Source: Neisseriaceae bacterium ESL0693
GTDB lineage: Bacteria; Pseudomonadota; Gammaproteobacteria; Burkholderiales; Neisseriaceae
DNA: 64,000 nt
Direction of reading: 5' to 3'
NCBI GenBank assembly: GCA_029433475.1
Contig: JAQTIE010000003.1
Location: 1 to 64,000 of the forward strand
The notes under the pieces were generated by a model. The model saw only the letters and a list, made by a program, of their open reading frames with translations, searched no databases and had not been told where the DNA came from. The position numbers were made by a program, and so were the translations under genes. Of this stretch, positions 9,177 to 18,027 are shown one piece after another. Every line of letters starts with the position of its first letter. Position 1 is the stretch's first letter.

Positions 9177-10648
9177 TGAAAATAATGATTAAACCTACCT
9201 TATTGGCGGTGCTGGTGACAAGTTTGGTGTCTGCATGTTCTATGGCACCACGCTATCATCAACCCAGTGTCAATATTGACAAACAGTTTCCCGGAAGTGA
9301 TGCGCAGCAAACGGCCAGTGATGATGTTGTTGCAGCCAATCTGGGCTGGCAGGAATATTTTGCTGATCCCAGACTACAGCAATTAATCGGTATTGCTCTG
9401 AATAATAATCAGGATTTGCGGATCGCTGCTTTGAATGTAGAGGCAGTGCGGGCACAATATGCCATTGCCCGTGCTGACCGTTTACCAGCGTTATCTGCTA
9501 CGGGTAATGGTAATCGCGGCCGGATTGCGCAAGACTTAAGTGGTATGCGTGATGCTAAAGGTAATCCGACCAGTTATGTCAGTGAGTCTTATAATGTTGG
9601 TCTGGGAGTTACTGCGTTTGAACTGGATTTATTCGGACGGGTCAAGAGTTTGTCTGATGCAGCTTTAAATCAGTATTTTGCGCAGCAACAGACGCGAGAC
9701 GCCACGCAGATCAGTCTGATCGCCAGTGTGGCTAAAGCGTATTTTGATGAACGCGTGGCTCAGGCGCAGATGGATTTATCGGCTAAGGTATTGCGTTCAA
9801 GAGAAGAAAGCAAAAAGCTAACGGATTTGCAGTTTGCCGTAGGCACCAATTCTCAGGTTGATGTTGATGTGGCACAAAGTCAGATTGAAACAGCCAGAGC
9901 GGATTATGCGGCAGCAGAGCAGGCTCGCGGTCAGGCACGTAATGCGCTGGTGTTATTGTTGGGGCAACCGTTACCGGATGATCTGCCTGAAGCGCAGGCA
10001 TTGAGCCAGCAGTTTATCAATACAGAATTGCCGGTTGGTCTGCCTTCAACGGTATTGTATCAGCGGCCTGATGTGCGTGCGGCCGAGTTTGCATTAAAGT
10101 CAGCCAATGCCAATGTAGGTGCAGCCCGGGCGGCCTTTTTTCCACAGATCAGTCTGACGGGTAATATAGGTTCGGGCAGTAATGATTTAGGTCATTTATT
10201 TAATGGCCCAAATCAAACCTGGAGTTTTGTGCCGCAGATTACCTTGCCGATTTTTACCTGGGGGCAGAATAAGGCCAATCTGGATTTATCTAAGGCACGT
10301 AAAAATATTGCCGTGGCACAGTATGAGCAAACCGTACAGTCGGCATTTCGTGATGTTGCCGATGCTTTAATTGCGCGTGATTCATTAAAGCGGCAGTATC
10401 AGGCCAAACTCAGTGGTGAACAGGCACAGACCAATCGCTTTAAGCTGGTTAAGCTGCGTTTTCAACATGGCATTTCCAGTTCTCTGGAATTACTGGATGC
10501 GGAACGTGATAGCTATAGTGCTCAACAGGCACTATTGCAGACTCAGCAAACTTTACTGGAAAACCGTGCCGATATTTATAAAGCACTGGGTGGCGGTTTG
10601 CACGCCAACACAGTGGCGGCTAAAAGCGGCTCGCCTGAAAAATCCTGA
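9176..10648 (+). CDS. mtrE: outer-membrane channel of the MtrCDE efflux pump
   Basis: A 490-residue TolC/OprM-family outer-membrane factor. It has a lipoprotein signal (lipobox VSAC, Cys at ~21) and two repeated outer-membrane-efflux domains, each with long coiled-coil helices and a strand region (FELDLFGRVKSL in the first, LPIFTWGQNKANLD in the second). It forms the trimeric exit duct docked by MtrC and MtrD. It starts within the mtrD stop codon and is the last gene of the operon, followed by a strong hairpin. Confidence 0.94.
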   Translation: MKIMIKPTLLAVLVTSLVSACSMAPRYHQPSVNIDKQFPGSDAQQTASDDVVAANLGWQEYFADPRLQQLIGIALNNNQDLRIAALNVEAVRAQYAIARADRLPALSATGNGNRGRIAQDLSGMRDAKGNPTSYVSESYNVGLGVTAFELDLFGRVKSLSDAALNQYFAQQQTRDATQISLIASVAKAYFDERVAQAQMDLSAKVLRSREESKKLTDLQFAVGTNSQVDVDVAQSQIETARADYAAAEQARGQARNALVLLLGQPLPDDLPEAQALSQQFINTELPVGLPSTVLYQRPDVRAAEFALKSANANVGAARAAFFPQISLTGNIGSGSNDLGHLFNGPNQTWSFVPQITLPIFTWGQNKANLDLSKARKNIAVAQYEQTVQSAFRDVADALIARDSLKRQYQAKLSGEQAQTNRFKLVKLRFQHGISSSLELLDAERDSYSAQQALLQTQQTLLENRADIYKALGGGLHANTVAAKSGSPEKS

Positions 10649-10659
10649 TCAGTAAAACA

Positions 10660-10701
10660 CAGATTGCATCATGTATCCGATCCACAACATGATGCAATCT
10701 G
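10660..10701. repeat. 15-bp perfect stem-loop after mtrE
   Basis: CAGATTGCATCATGT (10660-10674) and its exact reverse complement (10687-10701) flank a 12-base loop, 11 bases after the mtrE stop. No T-run follows on either strand, so intrinsic termination is not assured. Stabilisation of the mtrCDE mRNA 3' end, or Rho-dependent termination nearby, are possible roles. Confidence 0.7.
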
Positions 10702-10775
10702 CGCTATTGAATTTATGGCGCCGATTAAGGCTGGATAAGCCATAAAAAGTAGGCTGGAAAAAGCGATAATTCCGG

Positions 10776-10806
10776 TTTTTGTGACAAAATCTGGTCTTTT
10801 TGTGAC
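10776..10806. repeat. direct repeat TTTTTGTGAC upstream of the rpmB promoter
   Basis: Two exact copies of TTTTTGTGAC lie at 10776-10785 and 10797-10806, 21 bases apart start to start, i.e. about two helical turns. They end 29 bases before the rpmB -35 box. A protein-binding tandem site is possible but unproven. Confidence 0.4.
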
Positions 10807-10834
10807 GTTTTTGAATGATATTACGATTTAGCCC

Positions 10835-10864
10835 TTGAATAGATTCTGCTTTTCATGGTATAAA
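10835..10864 (+). promoter_or_regulatory. probable promoter of rpmB-rpmG
   Basis: TTGAAT (10835-10840), an 18-base spacer and TATAAA (10859-10864) form a good sigma-70 promoter, placing the start about 30 bases before the rpmB ATG. Confidence 0.6.
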
Positions 10865-10899
10865 TCGCGTTTACGAATTTTAGAAGTTTGGAGTGAATC

Positions 10900-11133
10900 A
10901 TGGCACGAGTGTGTGAAGTGACCGGTAAGCGCCCAATGAGCGGCCACAACGTGTCACATGCCAACAACAAAACCAAACGCCGTTTCTTGCCGAATCTGCA
11001 ATCTCGCCGTTTTTGGGTGGAAAGTGAAAACCGTTGGGTACGTTTACGTGTAACCAATGCTGCTTTGCGCACCATTGACAAATTAGGTATTGATGTCGTT
11101 TTAGCAGATCTGCGTGCGCGCGGTAAAGCTTAA
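10900..11133 (+). CDS. rpmB: 50S ribosomal protein L28
   Basis: The 77-residue basic protein starts [20 protein letters not shown] and contains [19 protein letters not shown], the classic bacterial L28 pattern, at the standard length. It is a late-assembling 50S subunit protein. It is preceded by its own promoter and a GGAG site, and followed 25 bases later by rpmG, the usual L28-L33 operon. Confidence 0.97.
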   Translation: MARVCEVTGKRPMSGHNVSHANNKTKRRFLPNLQSRRFWVESENRWVRLRVTNAALRTIDKLGIDVVLADLRARGKA

Positions 11134-11158
11134 TTGTTGTTGATTTAAGGACAGAGCA

Positions 11159-11314
11159 ATGCGCGATAAAATTAAGCTGGAATCTACGGCCGGTACTGGT
11201 CATTTTTATACAACTACTAAAAATAAACGCAATATGGCGGGTAAATTCGAAATTAAAAAATTCGATCCTGTGGTGCGTAAACATGTATTGTATAAAGAAA
11301 CCAAGCTGAAATAA
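11159..11314 (+). CDS. rpmG: 50S ribosomal protein L33
   Basis: A short frame of 51 codons starts at ATG 11159 with AAGGA just upstream. It reads [20 protein letters not shown], then [20 protein letters not shown] and [10 protein letters not shown], a complete L33 of standard length. There is no cysteine knot, so it is the zinc-free (C-minus) form. It follows rpmB and is closed by an intrinsic terminator at 11332-11362. Confidence 0.96.
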   Translation: MRDKIKLESTAGTGHFYTTTKNKRNMAGKFEIKKFDPVVRKHVLYKETKLK

Positions 11315-11331
11315 TTTATATTATTTCGATT

Positions 11332-11362
11332 AAAAGCCTGAGTGTATACTCAGGCTTTTTTA
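11332..11362 (+). terminator. intrinsic terminator of rpmB-rpmG
   Basis: AAAAGCCTGAGT (11332-11343) pairs with ACTCAGGCTTTT (11348-11359) around a GTAT loop and runs into a T-tract. Confidence 0.9.
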
Positions 11363-11422
11363 TATACTGGCACGCTTAATCAAATATGGAATAAACCACG
11401 CTACTGGTTAATATTTAAACGG

Positions 11423-11656
11423 ATGGATGGTATGAAACAGGATGATGATTGGCAAAAACGCATTGAAGAACTCGAAATTCAGGCCGTTTTTCAGGAGGAA
11501 TTATTACAAAGTCTGAGCGATACAGTAGCACGATTACAGCAAACTCTGGATTTACAACAGGCACAGTTACGCCTTTTATATCAGCGCCTGCCTGATAAAA
11601 ATGAGCAACAAGGTGAATTATTTGATCCGGCCAATGAGATACCACCGCATTATTGA
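11423..11656 (+). CDS. slyX: SlyX family protein
   Basis: The predicted 77-residue cytoplasmic protein is nearly all coiled coil (IEELEIQAVFQEELLQSL, then heptads through LDLQQAQLRLLYQRL) and ends in the conserved SlyX tail EIPPHY. The frame is open from a GTG at 11342, but that region overlaps the rpmG terminator and is not SlyX-like. I therefore choose ATG 11423; ATG 11432 (MKQDDD) is also possible. The function of SlyX is not settled. Confidence 0.85.
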   Translation: MDGMKQDDDWQKRIEELEIQAVFQEELLQSLSDTVARLQQTLDLQQAQLRLLYQRLPDKNEQQGELFDPANEIPPHY

Positions 11657-12132
11657 ATGCGTGAGGTTGTTATCGCTGTTCATCAATAGTTTATTATCAG
11701 TATGAATCCGGAAACCGGACAGTATAAAACCGGAAATAAGCTAACTTAAACACTATCCATCTCACTTTATTGGTGTTTTCTATCAGATCATAGAGCCATA
11801 AACCAATAGTTGGATATATGTCGGATAGGCGAGAAATAAGTTGCGGGCTGATCATGAATTGTGGTGCTATAATGGCATGTTGTCTGGAAGATAAAAATCA
11901 TATGGCTGGGATATGCTTCAGATCAATCGGTATATATCGGTAAAATCTGTAATTATGGCTTTCAAAATATTAAATATCCAGATAAATCATTGACTAGACT
12001 TTGATAAAAGATATAACTATAAAATATAAAATTCATACAGTACGCTATGATGATAAAGATTACATAGAATTAATGGAAAGTATGTTTACGTTATCTCGTA
12101 TGTGAATGTAAACTGGTTAATTTAATATTGTA
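11657..12132. other. gene-free AT-rich spacer
   Basis: About 475 bases between slyX and the acyltransferase remnant. I see no coding frame with a recognisable product, no tRNA and no clear terminator, only short AT-rich stretches and weak inverted repeats. Confidence 0.5.
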
Positions 12133-13256
12133 TTATTTCCTAGGCTGGCATACAGTATTTTTAAAATTCAATTTCTTGAAAATATACAAACGTACCAATT
12201 CGATGGTCAGACAAATAATAAAAATAGCACAGGATTTTTTTAAATCTTGAATAAGAAAAGTTTTAAAGGGTACTGTAGCAAACCGTTCCATGCGAAAAAT
12301 ATTTGACCAGATTAATTGACGCATAAATGGATTGTCATGAATCAAATAAATACCGAAAGTAGCGGTTGCAGAAAGGTTAATGATCTTGCCGTGAAAGTGG
12401 GGTAAATTTTTAAACAGTAGAAAAATGCTGATACTAGGAGAGTAACAAATATACTGTTAAGTTGCCATGCACCGTGATTACCACTAAAGCTAATATCAAC
12501 AGAATTGAATGCGAAGGTCTGTTGATAGGTCCATTTCAAAAATAAATAATATCCACTTAAAGACAGAATAATACCCATCAGATAGGCCGAACTGTGGTTT
12601 AAAAAATGTCGGCTTGGTAATTCTTTGAGATAGGCACCTATATAATAATAAAAAATAAATATTGAAAATTGAGAGGAGTAGTCTGCCCATACAATAGCTG
12701 CATTTAAATGCAGGGGATAATTTAAAAAATTCAGGCTTGGCAGAATAATATTGAAGATACCCAGAAATCCGATTAAGCATAATTTTTGTTTATTTTGACA
12801 TTGATGCCAAATAATATTTAAAAATGGCATAGCCAGAATCAATAATAGGTAGACTGTCATAAACCAGTAATTATTGCTGAATATAGGCAAAAAAGCACAA
12901 ATAAAATCTTTAAGAGACAGCGTGAATAGACCAGAACCATAAGCGATGATCAAACCCAGTACAGAATAAAAAAATGTTGGAATCCAGTTACGTTTTATTC
13001 TATTTAAATTAAATTTTGAATTGATTAAAAAGTAACCAGATATGATGACGAATAATGCCACTCCGGTTTTTCCTGTAATAGAGAATAGCTGGGTTGTTTG
13101 AAAAACGGTTGAATGATTGGCGATGGCTGTGATTGGATCCTGTATTTGAAATCCATGTGAAACACCATGAACAATTGAATGAAACCAAACAATTAAAAAC
13201 ATAGCCGTTAATCTTAAGAATTCTATATTGGATTCTCTTTTTATTGAGGACGTCAT
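12133..13256 (-). pseudogene. membrane acyltransferase (acyltransferase 3 family), interrupted by a frameshift
   Basis: The first frame (13256 to 12342, 304 codons) encodes an acyltransferase-3 protein: EFLRLTAMFLIVWFHS near the N-terminus with the family histidine, GKTGVALFVIISGYFLI, then about eight membrane segments. It loses similarity after codon ~283. The -1 frame continues the family ending: NLPHFHGKIINLS, FGIYLIHDNPFMRQLIW, then a last membrane helix, stopping at 12133. Joined, the product is about 374 residues, normal for the family. The switch point has an in-frame T TTA AAA heptamer (12414-12408). Family members O-acetylate surface sugars or lipids. Whether this is a dead gene, a phase-variable gene, programmed frameshifting or a sequencing error cannot be decided here. 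Confidence 0.8.
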
Positions 13257-13722
13257 GTTGTTGTGTAAATTAAGGTGTTAATAATCTGATAATTATAATG
13301 GGGATAGTTTTTTTTTTACAATATTAAACCATTATTATTAATTGATATATAATGAGGGTTATCGGTTTATTGATATTATTCATACTCATCGTGGATGAAA
13401 CAGATGATTTAATTTCTCAATAAATAAAATATAAATATAATATTTTTAATTGGTTAGCTATTATTTTAAATATTGGCCAGCAATTATAATCATCAAACAT
13501 AAATATTAAATGAATCTTTATCAAAAATACAATAATATGATTTATAAAATTATATCAATATTAAATAAATGATGGCGATTAGATTTCATCATGATATAAA
13601 TTAAGTAAATTATGTTTTAAAACATATATTTATAATATAACTCGAGTTATTTTATAGGGTAAATCAGGCTCAGTTTACTTGAAATTCATTATTTATTCAG
13701 ATAAATAGAAAAAATATCATTT
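13257..13722. other. AT-rich spacer with a 14-bp palindrome
   Basis: This gene-free region separates the divergently transcribed acyltransferase and haem receptor genes. It is very AT-rich. One perfect 14-bp palindrome, ATAACTCGAGTTAT, lies at 13637-13650, about 155 bases before the receptor gene; it could be a regulator site. I see nothing else. Confidence 0.5.
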
Positions 13723-13753
13723 TTGTTTGCAAAAGATAATCATTCTTATTACA
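13723..13753 (+). promoter_or_regulatory. promoter with Fur box before the haem uptake operon
   Basis: GATAATCATTCTTATTACA (13735-13753) matches the 19-bp Fur consensus at about 13 positions. It overlaps a plausible promoter: TTGTTT at 13723-13728, with a weak -10 TATTAC at 13747-13752. The site ends 51 bases before the receptor ATG. Iron-bound Fur here would silence the operon in iron-replete cells. Confidence 0.65.
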
Positions 13754-13804
13754 ATTAGCCAGTTCTGTGACTAAACATTAATTAATTAAATAGGATAATA
13801 CGCC

Positions 13805-16012
13805 ATGCCGTATTCACCCAAGACATTAGTTCTGGCATTAGCTTTGATTGGTTTTTCTGGTGCTGTTTGGGCTGAGGATGAGGGAAGGCTGCCAACGGTT
13901 GAAGTTAAGGCACATAATGAAAAAACTGGAATTTTTCAACCTGTCAAAGTCAATGCAACAGAAATTACCCGTAAGGATGCGGTTGATTTAAAAACAGCAT
14001 TAACCGATATACCGGGTGTTGATGTGTTGGGAGCACAAAGTACCCGTCAGGGAAATGACAGTATTACTATCCGTGGTTTAAGTGGTAATCGTGTGGCCAT
14101 GAGCATTGATGGTATTGATATGCCTGAATCCAATGAAAACAAGGAAACCGGCCAGTATGTGATTTTTGGCCGCGGTAATTTTGTTGATGTGTCTGCATTG
14201 AGCCATATTGATGTGAGTAAGAATGCCCAGGGTTTCGGTTTAGGTGGTTCAGTAGCGATGCATACGCTGACGCCTAATGAAATTCTGCGGGGTCAGCCGC
14301 AGGGTGGTTATATCGATACTCAATACAATAGTGAAGATAAATCCAGTGCGGTTACCGGTGCTGGTGCTCTGCAACGCGGCGCTTGGCGCGGCATGGTATT
14401 GGGGACTTATCGTAAAGGCAGTGAAACGGATAATCGTGGTGATGTGGGTGGTCAGGGTGAATATCGTACTAAATCCGATCCTTCTGATCATAATAGCCGC
14501 TATTTCCTGACCAAACATGAATTTGATCTGGATGACCGTAATACCTTGAATTTCGCGGCTGAATATCTGAGCCGGAACCAATGGACGGATTCATTATCAC
14601 AGGCAAATAAACAGTATCATGATATTCATGGTTTTGATGAAAATCAGAAAATCCGCTTTTCGGTAGGGCATCAATACCATAATGATGGGGGGCTGATTCA
14701 ACAAGGGGATACACAGCTTTACTGGCAGAAAACCAAAACCAGCTCTGCTACACAGCGGCTATATACCAAAGGTTGCCAGCAAGGTGGTCCTTCTGTGAAT
14801 AATCGCTGTTTGTTCGATTTTAACAATCAGGATGAAGTCTGGGGCTTGAATACTGACTGGGCTTCCAGTTTTGATTCTGATGTGGTGCAACAGCTATGGC
14901 ATTATGGTGCCAAAGTTGCTTACCATGATCTGACCAGTGATTGGGCGGGTTACTATGCCAAGTCCAAACCAACGGCCAACAGTAAATCTTTACGTGGCAG
15001 TGTGTTTGTTGATGGTGATGTGTCTATTGGCCGTTGGCTGATCAGCCCGGGTTTGTCGATGAATTATTATCGTATCAATCCCAATAATCAAGGTTATGAA
15101 CCGGGGACGGATCATCAGATTGCGCAATTGAAAAAACAGAGTGATTTTGCATTGACGCCACGTCTGGGAATTGCCTATCGATTGACGCCATTATTAGAAC
15201 CTTATTTCCAGTATTCGCGCGGGTTTAATGCGCCTTCTTCACAGCAATTGGCTTTTTCCTGGAACACAGGCAATTACAGTATCTGGGGTAATCCCAATCT
15301 GAAAGCGGAGACTGCCAATAATTTTGAATTGGGTCTGCGCGGTCAGAATGATGTATTTGCTTATGGCATCAGTGGCTTTGATAACCATTATAAAAACTTT
15401 ATTGATTATGCCGATGTTAGCAATAGTGTGACTTTACCGGGCACATGGACGCCGAATCAATTGTTTATTCTGCAATCACAGAATTTCAGTAAGGCGCATA
15501 TTTATGGTGGTGAAGCCTATGCCCGCTGGAAATTTGCACCTGACTGGAAAGTCAGTGGTTCTTTAGCCTATGCGCGCGGTTCACTCAGACAGGATGGGGT
15601 TGATCATCCGTTAAATTCAGTTTCGCCGATGAAGGTAAAACTGGGTCTGGCCTATGAGCAGGAGCGATGGGGCAGTCATGTTGATCTGACTTATGTGGCG
15701 GCTAAGAAAGACAAGGATATTTATTCTGCCAGCAGTTTCTATAATCCTTCCAGAAGCTATGCTTTGGTGGATATGGGCGGCTACTGGAAACCGGCCAAAC
15801 ATCTGAGTTTGCGTCTTGGGGTAAATAATGTGTTTAACCAGAAATACTGGAACTGGTCTGATATCGCTTATCTGACGCCCAATGTGCATGATAATGCCCA
15901 CGGTACTACGGGCGCCAGTGATGGCAATACGGTAAGTATGACACGCAATAATGCTGATTTCTATTCCGCCCCCGGACGGACTTTTAATCTGGGTCTGCGT
16001 TATACCTTTTAA
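13805..16012 (+). CDS. TonB-dependent outer-membrane receptor, probably for haem/haemoprotein
   Basis: The 735-residue protein has a signal peptide (cut near VWA-EDE), a TonB-box-like PTVEVKA just after it, a plug domain (DLKTALTDIPGVDV, then ITIRGLSGNRVAMSIDG) and a 22-strand barrel ending RTFNLGLRYTF with the terminal phenylalanine. A GNPNLKAE segment matches the NPNL box of haem receptors, but the FRAP box reads FNAP and no histidine lies between the two boxes. It heads an operon with hmuSTUV, hence the haem assignment. The exact ligand (haem, haemoglobin or another iron source) is uncertain. Confidence 0.85.
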   Translation: MPYSPKTLVLALALIGFSGAVWAEDEGRLPTVEVKAHNEKTGIFQPVKVNATEITRKDAVDLKTALTDIPGVDVLGAQSTRQGNDSITIRGLSGNRVAMSIDGIDMPESNENKETGQYVIFGRGNFVDVSALSHIDVSKNAQGFGLGGSVAMHTLTPNEILRGQPQGGYIDTQYNSEDKSSAVTGAGALQRGAWRGMVLGTYRKGSETDNRGDVGGQGEYRTKSDPSDHNSRYFLTKHEFDLDDRNTLNFAAEYLSRNQWTDSLSQANKQYHDIHGFDENQKIRFSVGHQYHNDGGLIQQGDTQLYWQKTKTSSATQRLYTKGCQQGGPSVNNRCLFDFNNQDEVWGLNTDWASSFDSDVVQQLWHYGAKVAYHDLTSDWAGYYAKSKPTANSKSLRGSVFVDGDVSIGRWLISPGLSMNYYRINPNNQGYEPGTDHQIAQLKKQSDFALTPRLGIAYRLTPLLEPYFQYSRGFNAPSSQQLAFSWNTGNYSIWGNPNLKAETANNFELGLRGQNDVFAYGISGFDNHYKNFIDYADVSNSVTLPGTWTPNQLFILQSQNFSKAHIYGGEAYARWKFAPDWKVSGSLAYARGSLRQDGVDHPLNSVSPMKVKLGLAYEQERWGSHVDLTYVAAKKDKDIYSASSFYNPSRSYALVDMGGYWKPAKHLSLRLGVNNVFNQKYWNWSDIAYLTPNVHDNAHGTTGASDGNTVSMTRNNADFYSAPGRTFNLGLRYTF

Positions 16013-16095
16013 TGAGTATTTAAATAAAATTTTTATAAATCAGCGTGATGAATGTTGATTGATCACGCTGTCCCAAAACCTTAAAGGATACAAAC

Positions 16096-17127
16096 ATGAG
16101 TTTATGGCAACAATATCTGGTAAAAAAAGATACGGTTCAGGGGCCTTATTTTCCTAAACAGGCGGCAGAGGAAATGGGTGTGAGTGAGGGGGCTTTGATT
16201 GCGGATGCACCTGATACGATTTATCTGGGAACGGCCATACGTGATCTGGTACTGAAGCTGGATACGCTGGGTGAGATTCTGAGTGTGGTGCGTAATGATG
16301 TGGCGGTACATGAAAAAGTGGGTTTATATGAGCATGTGACTTTAACCGCCCGTTCTGGTCTGGCATTGAATGTGGGCGGTATTGATCTGCGTTTTTTCCT
16401 GCAAAACTGGCATCATGCTTTGGCTACAACCAATGTGATTAATGATAAAACCAGATACTCGATTCAGTTTTATGATGAATTTGGTGTTGCGGTTGAAAAA
16501 GTATTTTTGCATGATGATAGTAAGGTGTCGGCATGGCAGGCGTTGGTGGATGAATTTAAGACAGAAGGTAAACCGGAATTTATTCATACAGAACGCCCGA
16601 GTGCGCCGGTACCGCAGCCTTTATCTGCTGAACGTGAAAGTGCTTTTCAGGAGCGGTGGCTGGAATTGAAAGATGTGCATCATTTTACGGGCTTATTGGA
16701 AACATTTGCACTGGATCGGCAGCAATCTTATCGGCATGCACCGGTTGGTATGACCAAACAGTTAGACAACAGTATCTGGCAACAGGTGCTGGAACAGGTG
16801 CGTGATCGTGAGATGAAAATCATGATTTTTGTGGGTAATCGCGGCCTGGTGCAAATTCAGACAGGCAGGATACATAATCTGAAACGTGCTTATGGTTATT
16901 TGAATGTTTTGGACAGTAAAGAGCCGGAACAATTTGATCTGCATTTACGTGATGACCTGATTACGGAGACGTGGCTGGTGCGCCGCCCCATCAGTGAGGG
17001 CTATGTGACCTGTATTGAAGGTTTTGATCAGTATCGTCAGTCTGTGATTCAGATTTTTGGCTTCAGGGCTGAGGGAGATGATGAGATGGTTGCCTGGCAT
17101 AAACTGACGGATGATTTATTTGCTTAA
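16096..17127 (+). CDS. hmuS: cytoplasmic haem-degrading/haem-carrier protein, HemS/HmuS family
   Basis: The 343-residue protein shows the internal duplication of the HemS/ChuS family: half 1 with EILSVVRNDVAVHEKVGLYE, half 2 with MIFVGNRGLVQIQTGRI, then FDLHLRDDLITETWLVRRP near the end, a strongly conserved segment. Members bind imported haem and open it to release iron, or hand it on. It lies 83 bases after the receptor gene and is followed by a long hairpin, then hmuT. The length is normal for the family (about 340-355). Confidence 0.88.
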   Translation: MSLWQQYLVKKDTVQGPYFPKQAAEEMGVSEGALIADAPDTIYLGTAIRDLVLKLDTLGEILSVVRNDVAVHEKVGLYEHVTLTARSGLALNVGGIDLRFFLQNWHHALATTNVINDKTRYSIQFYDEFGVAVEKVFLHDDSKVSAWQALVDEFKTEGKPEFIHTERPSAPVPQPLSAERESAFQERWLELKDVHHFTGLLETFALDRQQSYRHAPVGMTKQLDNSIWQQVLEQVRDREMKIMIFVGNRGLVQIQTGRIHNLKRAYGYLNVLDSKEPEQFDLHLRDDLITETWLVRRPISEGYVTCIEGFDQYRQSVIQIFGFRAEGDDEMVAWHKLTDDLFA

Positions 17128-17135
17128 ATGAGCTG

Positions 17136-17195
17136 TAATTTATTCTGGCATAAGAGGTTGGTGTTATGATGCCCTCTCTTGGCCAGAATAAATTA
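17136..17195. repeat. long stem-loop between hmuS and hmuT
   Basis: TAATTTATTCTGGC (17136-17149) and its exact complement (17182-17195) form a 14-bp stem. After a small internal loop, AAGAG (17152-17156) pairs with CTCTT (17176-17180). It begins 9 bases after the hmuS stop and has no U-tract. It would insulate or differentially stabilise the two halves of the haem operon mRNA. Confidence 0.75.
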
Positions 17196-17204
17196 TTGAG
17201 TGGA

Positions 17205-17999
17205 ATGAAAATGAGAAAATTATTTATTGCAGTCATTTTAAGTATTTTTTTACCTTCAGCCTGGGCTGCGCGGATTGTGACATTAACGCCTGATGTGGCC
17301 GATATTGTGGTGGCTTTAGGTCATGGTCATGAGGTGGTGGGGCGTGATGTGGCGACTAAAAATCCGGCATTGGCCAAAGTGCCTGCCATTGGTTTATTTC
17401 ATGGTCTGAGTGTGGAGCCGATTGTGGCTAAAAAGCCCAGTATTGTTATGGGGTCGTGGATGGCACAGCCACAAAATATTTATGCCAAATTGAATCAGCT
17501 GGGTGTTAAAGCGGTTAATGTGGCTCCGCAAGATGATATTAAGCATTATCCGGCCAGTATTATCCAGGTAGGAAATTTACTGGATCAAACCACTCAGGCT
17601 AAGGCATTGGCTGAGCAATGGCAAAAACGGATCAGACCGATGCCGGCCAATGGTAAGCGCTATCTGATCACTTATGATGGCCGTTATGTTGCCGGACGCG
17701 GTACGGCTGCTGATGAATTGATTCGCCGTGCTGGTGGCGTGAATGCAGCAGGCAATATTGAAGGCATGAAACCATTGACGCGTGAGGCGTGGCTGATGGC
17801 CAAGCCGGATATTATTCTGATGGCTGACCGTAATGCGGGGATAGTGGGTGGTGCGGCTGGTCTGGCCAAGCGGCCGGAAATTGCAGTGTCTGCCGCGGCA
17901 AAACAGCAGCGTATTTATGTCTGGCCGGCCAATGATATGTTTCGCTATGGTTTAAATACACCGGAAATTATTCAGCGTCTGGCGGATCTGGCCAAATAG
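17205..17999 (+). CDS. hmuT: periplasmic haem-binding protein of ABC importer, HmuT
   Basis: A type III (FecB/BtuF-like) substrate-binding protein: ARIVTLTPDVADIVVALGHG at the start of the mature form, GSWMAQPQNIYAKLNQLG in lobe 1, and GRGTAADELIRRAGGVNAA in lobe 2, the latter typical of haem-binding HmuT/PhuT. The frame opens at 17166, but that start sits inside the hairpin and would put 13 or more residues before the signal peptide (MRKLFIAVILSIFLPSAWA). ATG 17205 or 17211 fits better. It delivers haem to HmuUV. Confidence 0.9.
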   Translation: MKMRKLFIAVILSIFLPSAWAARIVTLTPDVADIVVALGHGHEVVGRDVATKNPALAKVPAIGLFHGLSVEPIVAKKPSIVMGSWMAQPQNIYAKLNQLGVKAVNVAPQDDIKHYPASIIQVGNLLDQTTQAKALAEQWQKRIRPMPANGKRYLITYDGRYVAGRGTAADELIRRAGGVNAAGNIEGMKPLTREAWLMAKPDIILMADRNAGIVGGAAGLAKRPEIAVSAAAKQQRIYVWPANDMFRYGLNTPEIIQRLADLAK

Positions 18000-18027
18000 A
18001 TAAAATCATGAAACTGAGTGGTTGAAA

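Noticed and set aside
11342-11422. Upstream GTG-initiated extension of slyX
   Set aside because: The extension overlaps the rpmG terminator hairpin and is not part of the SlyX family; the internal ATG fits the family length.
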